NCBI RefSeq assembly: GCF_024206475.1
Contig: NZ_JAMBPR010000047.1
Span: forward strand, 1 to 64,000
Reading direction: 5' to 3'
Origin: Paraburkholderia sp. CNPSo 3274
Lineage (GTDB): Bacteria; Pseudomonadota; Gammaproteobacteria; Burkholderiales; Burkholderiaceae
Length of the DNA: 64,000 nt
Below the pieces are notes generated by a model. The model was given only the letters and a program-made list of their open reading frames with translations, was not told where the DNA came from and did not search any database. The number at the start of each line of letters is the position of its first letter. Position 1 is the stretch's first letter. Of the stretch, positions 42,163 to 51,305 are shown piece after piece. A program made the translations under genes and the position numbers.

Positions 42163-43353
42163 TCAGATCACGCCACGCGCGCGCCATGCTTCGCGCGTTG
42201 CGGCGTCCACACCTATCGATTCCAGCACCGTGTCGGTATGCTCGCCGAGCTTCGGCGCGCTACGCTCGATCGTGCCGGGCGTCCCGCACAGCTTGGGCAC
42301 CACGCCTGGCACCTGTACCGCTGTGCCGTCGGGCAAGGTGTCGTCCACGATCATCTCGCGGGCGTGGTAATGCGGATCGGCGGCGATGTCCGCGACATCG
42401 TAAATGCGGCCCGCAGGAATGCGCGCTTCGTTGAGTGCAGCGAGCACCTGGTCGAGCGTATGTCGCGCGGTCCATTCGCCGATGGCGGCGTCGATGCGCT
42501 CGACTTGCGCGACGCGTCCGTCGTTCTGCGCGAGCGCGGGGTCGCTGCCCAGGTCCGGGTGGCCAATCAGCTCCATCAGGCGGCGATAGATGCTGTCACC
42601 GTTGCCTGCGATCAGCGCGTACTTGCCGTCGCTGCAGCGGTAGGCGTTGCTCGGCGCGATGCCGGGCAGGCTACTGCCCGCCGGCTCGCGCACGGCGCCG
42701 AACACCGAATACTCGGGCAGCAGGCTTTCCATCATGTTGAAGACCGACTCGTAGAGCGCGACGTCCACGACCTGGCCCTTGCCGCCCTGCTGCTCGCGGT
42801 GCCGCAGCGCGAGCAAGATGCCGATCACGCCGTGCAGCGCGGAGAGCGAATCGCCGATCGAGATGCCCACGCGCACCGGCGTGCGGTCCGGCTCGCCGCT
42901 CAGGTGACGCAGGCCGCCCATCGCTTCCGCGACCACGCCGAAACCGGGCCGGTCGCGATACGGGCCAGTCTGCCCGTAGCCCGAGACGCGCAACATGATG
43001 AGGCCGGGATTGATCGCGCTGAGTTCGTCCCAGCCGAGGCCCCAGCCTTCGAGCGTGCCGGGGCGGAAATTCTCGATCAGCACGTCGGTTTCCGATACGA
43101 GCCGGCGAATCACGTCCTGCCCTTCGGGCGTGCGCAGATCGAGCGTGACGGATTCCTTGTTGCGCGACTGGGCGGCCCACCAGACCGACGTGCCGTCGTG
43201 CAGCAGGCGCCACTTGCGCAACGGATCGCCCACGCCGGGCGGTTCCACCTTGATGACGCCCGCGCCGAATTCGGCGAGCATGCGGCCAGCAAACGGACCC
43301 GCGATGAGCTGTCCGAGCTCCAGAACGCGGATTCCTTCGAGTGGTCGTGGCAT
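42163..43353 (-). CDS. CaiB/BaiF family III CoA-transferase
   Basis: 396 residues. The opening LEGIRVLELGQLIAGPFAGR, the catalytic Asp in VGISIGDSLSALHG and SRNKESVTLDLRTPEGQD are family features. Together with the lyase 15 nt downstream it suggests activation of a C5-C6 dicarboxylic or hydroxy acid to its CoA ester followed by cleavage. GAGGAG precedes the ATG. Substrate unknown. Confidence 0.9.
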   Translation of the reverse strand: MPRPLEGIRVLELGQLIAGPFAGRMLAEFGAGVIKVEPPGVGDPLRKWRLLHDGTSVWWAAQSRNKESVTLDLRTPEGQDVIRRLVSETDVLIENFRPGTLEGWGLGWDELSAINPGLIMLRVSGYGQTGPYRDRPGFGVVAEAMGGLRHLSGEPDRTPVRVGISIGDSLSALHGVIGILLALRHREQQGGKGQVVDVALYESVFNMMESLLPEYSVFGAVREPAGSSLPGIAPSNAYRCSDGKYALIAGNGDSIYRRLMELIGHPDLGSDPALAQNDGRVAQVERIDAAIGEWTARHTLDQVLAALNEARIPAGRIYDVADIAADPHYHAREMIVDDTLPDGTAVQVPGVVPKLCGTPGTIERSAPKLGEHTDTVLESIGVDAATREAWRARGVI

Positions 43354-43429
43354 GGCTGTGTCTCCTCACTGTCTGCGCCTGACTATGGGAGACATCATGA
43401 ACCTGACCGCACCCTTTGATAATCGATGC

Positions 43430-43451
43430 TTGCTCAATCTGACTTGAGCAA
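43430..43451. promoter_or_regulatory. Inverted repeat upstream of CoA-transferase operon
   Basis: TTGCTCAA-N6-TTGAGCAA has perfect 8-bp arms, 77 bp upstream of the CaiB start in the 274-bp divergent region. Size and symmetry fit an operator, for example for the LysR protein at 39673, which is inference. Confidence 0.55.
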
Positions 43452-43627
43452 ATGGAAAGGCTGCGCGAACGCCTCTCGCGCTCGCGACTTTCGCGTCGTT
43501 TCATCTCGTGCGCGGCGTTGCTGCGAATTTCCTCATCGGAAAGTCAGTTGGCGGATCGAGCAAGCCAACCCGGCACACAGTGCGCGACAATAGATGTACT
43601 GCCCCTCTTTCGCTCAGGCCAGACACC

Positions 43628-44587
43628 ATGCACGTCGTTTTTCTCGATCGCGCGACGCTCGCGCCCCAGACGCGGCTTCGTCCGCTGCCTTTCGACCACA
43701 CACTGGAAATCTTCGAGCGCACCGCGCCCGAGGAGGTCGCCGCGCGCATTGGCAACGCCGATATCGTCATCACGAACAAGGCGCGCATCACCGACGAAGC
43801 ACTGGCTGGCGCGCCCCGTCTTCGCATGGTCGCTGTCGCCGCTACGGGTACGGACAACGTGGATCTGCACGCCTGCGCAACGCGCGGCATCGTCGTGAGC
43901 AACGTGCGCGACTACGCCGGCAATAGCGTGCCGGAGCATACGTTCGCATTGATATTCGCGCTGCGCCGTAGCCTGGCCGCGTATCGCGACGCCGTGCGCG
44001 CAGGCCGCTGGCTCGAATCGGGACAGTTCTGCTTCTTTGATTTTCCGATCCGCAATCTCGCGGGTTCGACGCTCGGCGTCATCGGGGACGGCGCACTCGG
44101 ACAAGCCGTCGCGCAAATGGGACGCGCGCTAGGCCTGCGCGTGCTGTTCGCCGCGCGCAAAACGCGCAACGACGCGCAAGCGGGCTACGTGCCGCTCGAA
44201 ACGCTGCTCGAAGAAAGCGACATCATCACGCTGCACTGTCCGCTCACCGCGGAAACGCGGGATCTGATCGACGCCACGGCGTTTGCGCGCATGAAGCGGC
44301 GGCCCTTGCTGATCAACACGGCGCGCGGGGGACTCGTGAACGAAGCGGCGTTGGTGGATGCACTGCAAACCGGCGCGATTTCAGGCGCGGGCTTCGATGT
44401 CGTGACGCAGGAACCGTTGCCTGCCGATCACCCGTTTCAGGCCATCGTCTCGCATCCGGCATTCATCCTCACACCCCACGTTGCGTGGGCGAGCGATGAA
44501 GCCATGCAGGCGCTTGCGGATCAACTCGTCGAAAACATTGCGGCGTTTTGCGAAGGCAAGCCGCGGAATCTAGTCAGCTCGCGTTGA
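43628..44587 (+). CDS. D-2-hydroxyacid dehydrogenase (glycerate/hydroxypyruvate type)
   Basis: 319 residues. NAD(P)-binding motif GVIGDGALGQAV, catalytic Arg in LINTARGGLVNE, Glu in DVVTQEPLP and His in LTPHVAWAS. It would reduce a 2-oxo acid such as hydroxypyruvate or glyoxylate. ATG at 43628 lies at the domain start; the frame extends 40 codons upstream without family similarity. Confidence 0.9.
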   Translation: MHVVFLDRATLAPQTRLRPLPFDHTLEIFERTAPEEVAARIGNADIVITNKARITDEALAGAPRLRMVAVAATGTDNVDLHACATRGIVVSNVRDYAGNSVPEHTFALIFALRRSLAAYRDAVRAGRWLESGQFCFFDFPIRNLAGSTLGVIGDGALGQAVAQMGRALGLRVLFAARKTRNDAQAGYVPLETLLEESDIITLHCPLTAETRDLIDATAFARMKRRPLLINTARGGLVNEAALVDALQTGAISGAGFDVVTQEPLPADHPFQAIVSHPAFILTPHVAWASDEAMQALADQLVENIAAFCEGKPRNLVSSR

Positions 44588-44593
44588 GCGCGA

Positions 44594-44625
44594 GGCGCGG
44601 CAACCGCATCGGGGTTGCCAGCGCC
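44594..44625. terminator. Terminator between convergent dehydrogenase and small gene
   Basis: GGCGC-GGCAACC pairs with GGTTGCC-A-GCGCC, a 12-bp stem with one bulge and a 7-nt loop, 7 bp after the dehydrogenase stop. Confidence 0.6.
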
Positions 44626-44632
44626 TGAATCA

Positions 44633-44881
44633 TCAGGCCATTTCCGGCTGCTTGGCTTGCCACCATTCGTCGACGGCCTGCTTCGCCGTTTGCTCGACCA
44701 CGCTGAGCGCCATCAGCACATCGATCTTCAGCTTGGGAATGGCAAGCTCCACGCTGGGCAACTTCGCCGTTTCCACTTGTGCGTCAACACCTTCCAAAAC
44801 CGCGCGGCACAGCCATTGCGTGTCCGTCGCGTCTGCTTTCGCATCGACAGTGACTCGAAAGCCACGATATTCGACTGCCAT
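44633..44881 (-). CDS. Small hypothetical protein, 82 aa
   Basis: Start MAVEYRGFRVTVDAKAD has GGGAGAG upstream, so the 34-codon extension was left out. The N-terminal half is beta-rich and the C-terminal half helical (IDVLMALSVVEQTAKQAVDEWW). No signal peptide. Resembles small uncharacterised Burkholderia proteins; function unknown. Confidence 0.65.
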   Translation of the reverse strand: MAVEYRGFRVTVDAKADATDTQWLCRAVLEGVDAQVETAKLPSVELAIPKLKIDVLMALSVVEQTAKQAVDEWWQAKQPEMA

Positions 44882-45013
44882 ATACTCTCCCGAAACCTGA
44901 CAAAACGTAATGCTCGCCCCGCCGGACGGCGGTGAGGGGGCGACTATATCACCACTTCCGTGACGCTTCAGCGAGGTCCGCACGAAGTCACGAAGAAGTC
45001 GTGAAAAGACACC

Positions 45014-45058
45014 GCGCCCGCATTCACGCCCTGTTTTAAAGGGCGATTCTGCGGGCGC
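45014..45058 (-). terminator. Hairpin downstream of MHS transporter gene
   Basis: GCGCCCGCA (45014-45022) pairs with TGCGGGCGC (45050-45058), and inside it GCCCT pairs with AGGGC. The structure lies 33 bp after the transporter stop on the minus strand. T-tract weak. Confidence 0.55.
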
Positions 45059-45091
45059 AACAACAATCGGGTCAGTTCGGACTTCAGACTT

Positions 45092-46420
45092 TCAACTCGC
45101 GAGCGTGGTCCGCATCGAAGCTTGCCGCATCGTCCGCCAGCCGACGATCGCGAGCGAAACACCCGAGATCACGGCGGCGAGCGAGACGTAATACGCGGGC
45201 GCGAGCGTATCGCCCGTTACGTGAATCAGCACTTCGGCAATCGTCGGCGCAAAGCCGCCAAAGAGCGTCACGCCAAGGCTATACGCGATGGAAAGCCCCG
45301 CCGAGCGCACGCGCACGGGAAAGATCTCCGACATCAACGCTGGCATCGGGCCCGAATAGGCCGCCTTGAAGATGCCCGCCGCGCCCTGGAGCACGAGCAG
45401 CCAGCCTAGCGTGGGGTGACGCTGCAACAGCGCGAACATGGGATACGTGAGCGCCGCAAGCAGAATCGACGTGGTCAGCATGATGCGGATGCGCCCGATG
45501 CGGTCCGAAAGCGCGCCCATCACCGGCGAAAGCGCAAACTGCAGGCCGCCATTGAGCACGACCACGCCGAACGAGGTTGCTGCCGCCATGTGGAGTTGTT
45601 TCACCGCGTACATCGGCATATAGAGCTGGAGGATATACACGCCGACGGTGGACTGCGCAACGATACCCACCGCGAGCAGCAGGCTTACCCATTGCCGGCC
45701 GAGTCCCGGCTCATTCGTTGCGCGCGCATCTTGTTCGCTGTGCGCTTGCTGGTTCGCGACGAATTCGGGCGTCTCATCCAGATGCGAGCGGATGTACCAG
45801 CCCACGGGCCCGAGCACGAGCCCGAAGAAGAACGGCGCGCGCCAGCCCCACGCCTGCAGTTGCTCGAGCGGCAGCCACCACGCGAGCACGCCGCCGAACG
45901 ACGCCGCGAGAATCGCAGCCGCGCCCTGGCTCGCGAACTGCCAGCTCGCGTAGTAGCCGCGCTTCGCGGGGCTGTGCTCTACCATGAACGCCGTCGCACT
46001 GCCAAATTCGCCGCCCACCGCAAAGCCCTGCACGAGGCGCGCGAGCAGGATCAGGAGCGGCGCGGCGATGCCGATCGACGCATACGGCGGCATGACCGCC
46101 ATGGCGAGCGTGCCCGCCATCATGAGCGCAATAGCCAGCGTGAGGGCGTCCTTGCGCCCCTTGCGGTCGCCGTAGGTACCCAGCACGATCGCGCCGAGCG
46201 GACGCATGAGAAAAGAGAGGCCGAAGGTGCCGACCGCGAGCAGTGTGGAGAGCCATTCATCGTGCACGGGAAAGAACTGCTTCGCGATGATGGGCGCGAA
46301 GTAGCCGTACACGAGAAAGTCGAACCACTCCAGCGCATTGCCGATCGACGAGGAGAACACGATGCGGCGCACCATGCCGCGGCTGAGCGGCGCTCCCGAA
46401 GCCGATGAACCGGTCTCCAT
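45092..46420 (-). CDS. MFS transporter, metabolite:H+ symporter (MHS) family
   Basis: 442 residues, 12 predicted spans. SSIGNALEWFDFLVYGYFAP is the MHS N-terminal signature (as in ProP, KgtP, citrate carriers), and GDRKGRKDALTLAI is motif A. Likely imports a carboxylate or amino acid. ATG at 46420 has GGAGGA 7 nt upstream and was chosen over the ATG five codons earlier. It follows the gamma-glutamyltransferase gene by 91 bp on the same strand. Confidence 0.88.
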   Translation of the reverse strand: METGSSASGAPLSRGMVRRIVFSSSIGNALEWFDFLVYGYFAPIIAKQFFPVHDEWLSTLLAVGTFGLSFLMRPLGAIVLGTYGDRKGRKDALTLAIALMMAGTLAMAVMPPYASIGIAAPLLILLARLVQGFAVGGEFGSATAFMVEHSPAKRGYYASWQFASQGAAAILAASFGGVLAWWLPLEQLQAWGWRAPFFFGLVLGPVGWYIRSHLDETPEFVANQQAHSEQDARATNEPGLGRQWVSLLLAVGIVAQSTVGVYILQLYMPMYAVKQLHMAAATSFGVVVLNGGLQFALSPVMGALSDRIGRIRIMLTTSILLAALTYPMFALLQRHPTLGWLLVLQGAAGIFKAAYSGPMPALMSEIFPVRVRSAGLSIAYSLGVTLFGGFAPTIAEVLIHVTGDTLAPAYYVSLAAVISGVSLAIVGWRTMRQASMRTTLAS

Positions 46421-46467
46421 GTCAGTCTCCTCCATTTTTATTTGGTCTACTCATTGTTCGCCGTGAA

Positions 46468-46494
46468 CCGCGAGCGAGGCATTCCCGCTCGCGG
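46468..46494 (-). terminator. Hairpin between gamma-glutamyltransferase and MHS genes
   Basis: CCGCGAGCG / CGCTCGCGG is a perfect 9-bp stem with a 9-nt loop, 18 bp after the gamma-glutamyltransferase stop. It lacks a T-run and may allow readthrough to the transporter gene. Confidence 0.45.
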
Positions 46495-46511
46495 CAAACG
46501 CTGCTCGCCGC

Positions 46512-48149
46512 CTAGAATCCCGCCGCGAGCCCGTCGCGGCGCGTGTCGCTCGCGGCCACATAACCGCGCTCGGGATCGTTGCGATCGAGCTTCCAGATGA
46601 ACTGGCCCGAGCCGAAGTCCATGTACGGATCGTCGATGCCCTTGATCTCGTGCCCGAGCCCTTGCAGCGCGCGGGCCGTCTGCGGGTTGAAGGTCGATTC
46701 GATATCGAGCGTGAAGTCGCGGTTGACCTTCCAGCGCGGCGCATCGCACGCGGCCTGCGGCTGCTGGCCGTAGTCGAGCATGCGCACGACCGACTGCAAA
46801 TGCCCTTGCGGCTGCATATCGCCGCCCATCACGCCGAAGCTCATCACCGCTTCCTGGCGGCCGTCCACCTGCTGCGTGAGGAACGCCGGAATGATGGTGT
46901 GGAACGGGCGCTTGCCGCCTTCCACGACGTTCGGCGAAACCGGGTCCATCGAAAAGCCGCAGCCGCGGTTCTGCAGCGCGATCCCCGTGCCCGGCACGAC
47001 CACGCCCGAACCGAAGCCCATGTAGTTCGACTGGATGAAGCTCACCATCATGCCGCGCTCATCCACGGCCGAGAGATAGATCGTGCCGCCCGAGCGCGGC
47101 ATGCCGAAGTCGAACTGCGTTGCGCGCTTCGGGTCGATCAGCTTCGCGCGCTCTTTCAGGTAGGCGTCGTCGAGCATCTGCTCGGGCGTGACTTCCATCG
47201 AACGCGGATCGGCAACGTAGCGATAGACGTCGGCGAACGCGAGCTTCATGGCCTCGATTTGCAGATGCTGCGATTCGAGACTGTCGAGCGCGAGCGAGCC
47301 CATGTCGAACTGTTCGAGAATGCCGAGCGCGATCAACGCGGCAATGCCCTGCCCGTTCGGCGGAATCTCGTGGACCGTGTAGCCGCGATAGTTCTTGCCG
47401 ATCGGCTCGACCCATTCCGGGCGATAGTTGCGCAGGTCGTCCAGCGTGAGCGCGGCGCCGCCTTCGCGTGCAAACGCGCCGATGCGCTCGGCGAGTTCGC
47501 CTTCGTAGTAGTCGCGCGGGCCGCGTTCCGCGAGGCGCCGCAGCGTGGCGGCATGGCCGGGGAAGCACACGCGCTCGCTCACTTCAGGCGCACGGCCGCG
47601 CGGCATGAAGGTCTCGGCAAAGCCAGGCTGATTGTGCAATTCGGGAATCGCCGCCTGCCACTTGCGCGCGACGATGGTGGCCACCGCATGGCCGCGCTCC
47701 GCGATCTCGATGGCCGGCTCCATCAGGTCCCCGAACGGCAGCTTGCCGAACTTCGCATGCAGCGCTTCCCAGCCCGCGATCGCGCCCGGCACGGTCACCG
47801 TGTCCCAGCCGCGCTTGGGCTGCTTCGCGAGACCGTTTTCCTCGCCGTATTTGCTGCGGAAATAATCGACGCTCCACGCCGCCGGCGCATTGCCCGACGC
47901 GTTCAGGCCGTGCAGCTTCGCGCCATCCCACACGAGCGCGAAGCAGTCGCTGCCCAGACCGTTCGAGACCGGCTCGACCACGGTGATGGCGGCTGCGGCG
48001 GCGATTGCGGCGTCGATGGCATTCCCGCCTTTCCATAGCATGCGCAGCCCGGCCTGCGCGGCAAGCGGATGCGACGTCGAAACGATATTGCGGGCGAACA
48101 CCGGCAGGCGCGGCGTCGGATAGGGGTTTTGCCAGTTGAAGCGCGTCAT
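46512..48149 (-). CDS. Gamma-glutamyltransferase family protein (Ntn hydrolase)
   Basis: 545 residues. The autocleavage/catalytic Thr lies in RSGGTIYLSAVDERG, with the large-subunit segment GGNAIDAAIAAAAAITVVEP and small-subunit GTGIALQNRGCGFSMDP. There is no signal peptide, so this is the cytoplasmic YwrD-like type rather than periplasmic GGT. It hydrolyses or transfers gamma-glutamyl or acyl groups; the neighbours (MHS carrier, LysR) suggest a catabolic role. Start MTRFNWQN at 48149. Confidence 0.87.
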   Translation of the reverse strand: MTRFNWQNPYPTPRLPVFARNIVSTSHPLAAQAGLRMLWKGGNAIDAAIAAAAAITVVEPVSNGLGSDCFALVWDGAKLHGLNASGNAPAAWSVDYFRSKYGEENGLAKQPKRGWDTVTVPGAIAGWEALHAKFGKLPFGDLMEPAIEIAERGHAVATIVARKWQAAIPELHNQPGFAETFMPRGRAPEVSERVCFPGHAATLRRLAERGPRDYYEGELAERIGAFAREGGAALTLDDLRNYRPEWVEPIGKNYRGYTVHEIPPNGQGIAALIALGILEQFDMGSLALDSLESQHLQIEAMKLAFADVYRYVADPRSMEVTPEQMLDDAYLKERAKLIDPKRATQFDFGMPRSGGTIYLSAVDERGMMVSFIQSNYMGFGSGVVVPGTGIALQNRGCGFSMDPVSPNVVEGGKRPFHTIIPAFLTQQVDGRQEAVMSFGVMGGDMQPQGHLQSVVRMLDYGQQPQAACDAPRWKVNRDFTLDIESTFNPQTARALQGLGHEIKGIDDPYMDFGSGQFIWKLDRNDPERGYVAASDTRRDGLAAGF

Positions 48150-48261
48150 GGAAGTTCGAATTCCGGTAATGAACGAAAGCAGCGGCGCGCGCACCGCCGC
48201 ACTCAGTTGCGGCGCGCACGGCTCATGCCGATTTATCGATTATCTTGAAGGATTGGGCAAA

Positions 48262-48277
48262 AAAATATTAATATTTT
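48262..48277. promoter_or_regulatory. AT-rich palindrome between GGT and LysR genes
   Basis: AAAATATTAATATTTT is a perfect 16-bp palindrome in the 154-bp divergent promoter region, 27 bp before the LysR start. It fits the position of a LysR autoregulatory operator or an AT-rich promoter element. Confidence 0.5.
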
Positions 48278-48303
48278 ATTCTCGACACTTAAGTTTTATT
48301 TAC

Positions 48304-49167
48304 ATGCTCACCCTACGCATGCTCCGCACCTTGCAGGCCGTCGCGCGCAGCGGGTCGTTCGCCACTGCGGCGGAGAAGACGGCGCTCACACAGGCGGCCG
48401 TGAGCCTGCAGATGCGCGGGCTCGAAGAGGCGCTCGGCCGGCAGATCTTCGACCGCCGCGCGCGCCAGGTCGCGCTCACGCGCGAAGGCCGCGAGATCTG
48501 CGCGAAGGTCGAGCACATTCTCGCGCTGATCGACGAGCTGCCCGCCAGTGCGGGTGACACGATGCGCGGCTCGATCATCATCGGCGCGGTGGTGTCGGTG
48601 ATCGGCGCGCTTTCGCTTGCGGTCGCGCACCTGAAAACCGGCCACCCGGAACTCGAAGTGCGCCTCACCTCGGCGCGCTCGACCGAGCTGGCGCGCATGG
48701 TGGAAGACGGCGACGTGGACCTCGCCGTCGTGGTTGGCAGTGCAGATGGTTCGCTTCACGAGTCACTCGCGTGGACGCCGCTCTACGAAGAGCCCCTCAT
48801 GCTCGTGACGAGCCGCGCGACGCCCGGCGACGATGCGCGCCGCATCCTGCGCGAGCGAGGCTTTCTGCGCTTCGACCGGCGCGTGCCGACGGGCGTCGTG
48901 ATCGACCACGCACTGGGCGAGCTAGGCATCGAACCGCTCGAATATCTGGAGCTGAACTCGATCGAAACGATCGTCTCGCTGGTGCGCAACGACGTGGGCG
49001 TGAGTGTGTTGCCCGTTCTGCAAGGCGGCAAATGGCAGAGCGATCCGAATTTGCGGCTCGTGTCACTTCCCGGGCGGCCATTCATCCGCACGGTGGGGAT
49101 GATTCACCGGAAGGCGCACAAGCAGACGCTGCTCACACAGACGATTGCAGACATGCTGCGTCGATGA
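48304..49167 (+). CDS. LysR-family transcriptional regulator divergent from GGT gene
   Basis: 287 residues. Helix-turn-helix SFATAAEKTALTQAAVSLQM, effector domain from about residue 90 (GSIIIGAVVSVIGALSLAVA). Divergent placement suggests it controls the gamma-glutamyltransferase and MHS transporter genes. The start (MLTLRMLRTLQAV) is 27 bp after the palindrome. Confidence 0.88.
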   Translation: MLTLRMLRTLQAVARSGSFATAAEKTALTQAAVSLQMRGLEEALGRQIFDRRARQVALTREGREICAKVEHILALIDELPASAGDTMRGSIIIGAVVSVIGALSLAVAHLKTGHPELEVRLTSARSTELARMVEDGDVDLAVVVGSADGSLHESLAWTPLYEEPLMLVTSRATPGDDARRILRERGFLRFDRRVPTGVVIDHALGELGIEPLEYLELNSIETIVSLVRNDVGVSVLPVLQGGKWQSDPNLRLVSLPGRPFIRTVGMIHRKAHKQTLLTQTIADMLRR

Positions 49168-49533
49168 CAGAAGGCGTGAGGGCGACCCTCCCTTGAGTTT
49201 GCCCGCCTCGCCGCGAAAGTAAAATGAAAGCTCTGAAAACAACAGCCGCCGAGACTAGCCGCTTCTCATTGCTCGACAGGTCCCGTTCTCGCTCTTGCCG
49301 AAGCACGAGAATTAGTTGGCAATGCAAAGTGATTTCCCGGAGAAAAACGCGTGAAAATCAGAACTCGCAAGCCGCGCTCGACGCGCACCAACCCCCGCCT
49401 TCGCCCCCAAGCCTGTACGCCTGGCGTGGTGCCTGCCACGCCAATCGCGTAAGCTAACGTCGTTGCACGCTCACCCGCGAAGCCCCGCGCTTCGCGCCTC
49501 GAAGCGGGATCGACAAGGAAAAGCGAACGCTCC
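49168..49533. other. Intergenic region, 366 bp
   Basis: Between the LysR gene and the phospholipase-D-like gene. Short open frames are present but have no plausible ribosome site or protein-like composition. No strong hairpin or repeat was seen; it probably contains the promoter of the lipoprotein gene. Confidence 0.35.
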
Positions 49534-51150
49534 ATGCAAAGATCGCTCATCGCGCTGGCCGCAGACGGGTCGCGAAAACTGTGCGCCATGGCGTTGCCGC
49601 TGTGCGCGATCGCACTTGCCACAGGTCTTGCCGCGTGTCAGCAGTTACCCCCGCTCGGCGAGCGCACGCAAACCACGGCGCTTTCGTCAGCCGAAGCGCG
49701 ATCGACTCAACTCGGCACCGCCGTAGCGGCCGAACTCGCCACCCATCCCGACTTCACCGGCATCGACCCGCTTGCGGACCCGCTCGACGCCTTCGCCTCG
49801 CGCGTGGCGCTCGTGCGCAACGCCCAGCGTACGCTGGATGTCCAGTACTACATCTGGCGCAACGATCTCACGGGCACGTTGTTGCTCGAAGAACTGCGCG
49901 AGGCCGCCGACCGCGGCGTGCGCGTGCGCCTGCTGCTCGACGACAACGGCATTCCGTCCTCACTGGATCCCACGCTCGCGGCACTCAATGGGCATCCCAA
50001 CATCGAGGTTCGGCTCTTCAATCCGTTCGTCACGCGCAAGCCCAAAGCCATCGGCTTTCTCACTGACTTCTCGCGGCTGAACCGGCGCATGCACAACAAG
50101 TCGCTCACGGCTGACGGCGTAGCGACCATTCTTGGCGGCCGCAACATCGGCGACGAATATTTCGGCGCGACCGACGGCGTTGTGTTCGCCGACCTCGACG
50201 TGCTCGCGATCGGCCCCGCCGCCACCGATGTCGCCAACGACTTCGACCGCTATTGGGCCAGCGCTTCGTCATTCCCCGCGTCGCAAATCCTGCCGTACGT
50301 GGCGCCCGATGCACTCGCCACGCTCGATCGCGCAGCGCTTGCCGCGCGCACCGATCCGGCCGCGGCGGAATACATCGAATCGCTGCGCAAGACCACCGAC
50401 GTCCGCCGCCTGCTGGACGGCACGCTGCCGCTCGAATGGGCCAGGACACAACTGGTCAGCGACGACCCGGCGAAAGCGCTGGGCAAGGCGCCCAAGGACA
50501 CACTCATCCTCAGTCAGCTCCACGAGATAGTCGGCGATCCGCACCGTGAACTCGATCTGGTTTCGCCGTACTTCGTGCCGGGCGAGGTGGGCACGCAATA
50601 CTTCACCCAGCTCGCCGCCCAGGGCGTGACCGTGCGCGTGCTGACGAACTCGCTCGAAGCCACCGATGTTTCCGCCGTCCATTCCGGCTACGCGCGGCGC
50701 CGCGTGGCGCTGCTCAAAGGCGGTGTGGAGCTGTTCGAGCTGCGGAGCGCGGCGGGCACCAGCAAGGGTACGTACAAAGCCGCGGGAAAAGGCGCAGGCA
50801 GTGGCCCGTTCGGCAGTTCGGGGTCGAGCCTGCACGCCAAAACCTTCGCCGTGGATGCGGAGCGCGTATTCGTCGGCTCAGTGAATTTCGACCCGCGCTC
50901 GGCCAACCTCAACACCGAACTCGGGCTCGTGATCGACAGCCCCGTGCTCGCCAGACAGATCGAAAAAGCGTTCTGGACGCGCGTACCGCAGCTCGCATAT
51001 CAGGCGCACCTCGACGAGAACGGCAAACTCTACTGGACGCGCCTCTCCGACGATACGGTCATTCGCTACGACACTGAGCCGAACACCAAATGGAACCAGC
51101 GCCTGAGTGTCTGGTTCTTCTCCATCCTGCCTATCGAGTGGCTGCTGTAA
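49534..51150 (+). CDS. Phospholipase D/cardiolipin-synthase-like lipoprotein
   Basis: 538 residues. A signal peptide ends in lipobox LAAC (C35), so the protein should be lipid-anchored in the periplasm. Two HKD motifs are complete: HNKSLTADGVATILGGRN near 187 and HAKTFAVDAERVFVGSVNFD near 434, so it is an active-site-competent PLD-superfamily enzyme. Family members hydrolyse or transfer phosphatidyl groups. Monocistronic by context. Substrate not determined. Confidence 0.87.
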   Translation: MQRSLIALAADGSRKLCAMALPLCAIALATGLAACQQLPPLGERTQTTALSSAEARSTQLGTAVAAELATHPDFTGIDPLADPLDAFASRVALVRNAQRTLDVQYYIWRNDLTGTLLLEELREAADRGVRVRLLLDDNGIPSSLDPTLAALNGHPNIEVRLFNPFVTRKPKAIGFLTDFSRLNRRMHNKSLTADGVATILGGRNIGDEYFGATDGVVFADLDVLAIGPAATDVANDFDRYWASASSFPASQILPYVAPDALATLDRAALAARTDPAAAEYIESLRKTTDVRRLLDGTLPLEWARTQLVSDDPAKALGKAPKDTLILSQLHEIVGDPHRELDLVSPYFVPGEVGTQYFTQLAAQGVTVRVLTNSLEATDVSAVHSGYARRRVALLKGGVELFELRSAAGTSKGTYKAAGKGAGSGPFGSSGSSLHAKTFAVDAERVFVGSVNFDPRSANLNTELGLVIDSPVLARQIEKAFWTRVPQLAYQAHLDENGKLYWTRLSDDTVIRYDTEPNTKWNQRLSVWFFSILPIEWLL

Positions 51151-51219
51151 GCCACGCATCGGCATCGCACGACGTCGCCCCCACCGCTTGCGCCGACAGG
51201 GTTATCCCCTATTTCACCC

Positions 51220-51237
51220 ATGTTGTCTATACAACAT
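51220..51237. promoter_or_regulatory. Palindrome upstream of NCS1 permease
   Basis: ATGTTGT-CTAT-ACAACAT has perfect 7-bp arms. The core TTGT-N4-ACAA resembles operators of FadR/VanR-type GntR regulators (TNGTNNNACNA). It lies 68 bp before the permease start. No such GntR gene is in this area of the window. Confidence 0.55.
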
Positions 51238-51305
51238 CATGCGGACATTCCCGTCGTCCGCGATCCGCGGGCGCCATGCACTCACCCCAACGTTCGGAGC
51301 CGTCC

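Noticed and set aside
41200..43419. A 739-codon open frame on the plus strand opposite the HMG-CoA lyase and CaiB genes
   Set aside because: Antisense to two well-recognised enzymes, Arg/His-rich composition and no motif; an artefact of codon bias.
46650..48038. A 462-codon open frame opposite the gamma-glutamyltransferase gene
   Set aside because: Antisense shadow with biased composition; the minus-strand gene carries the catalytic Thr motif.
49224..49457. A 77-codon open frame in the LysR-lipoprotein intergenic region
   Set aside because: No ribosome site, low-complexity Ser/Arg composition and no recognisable fold.
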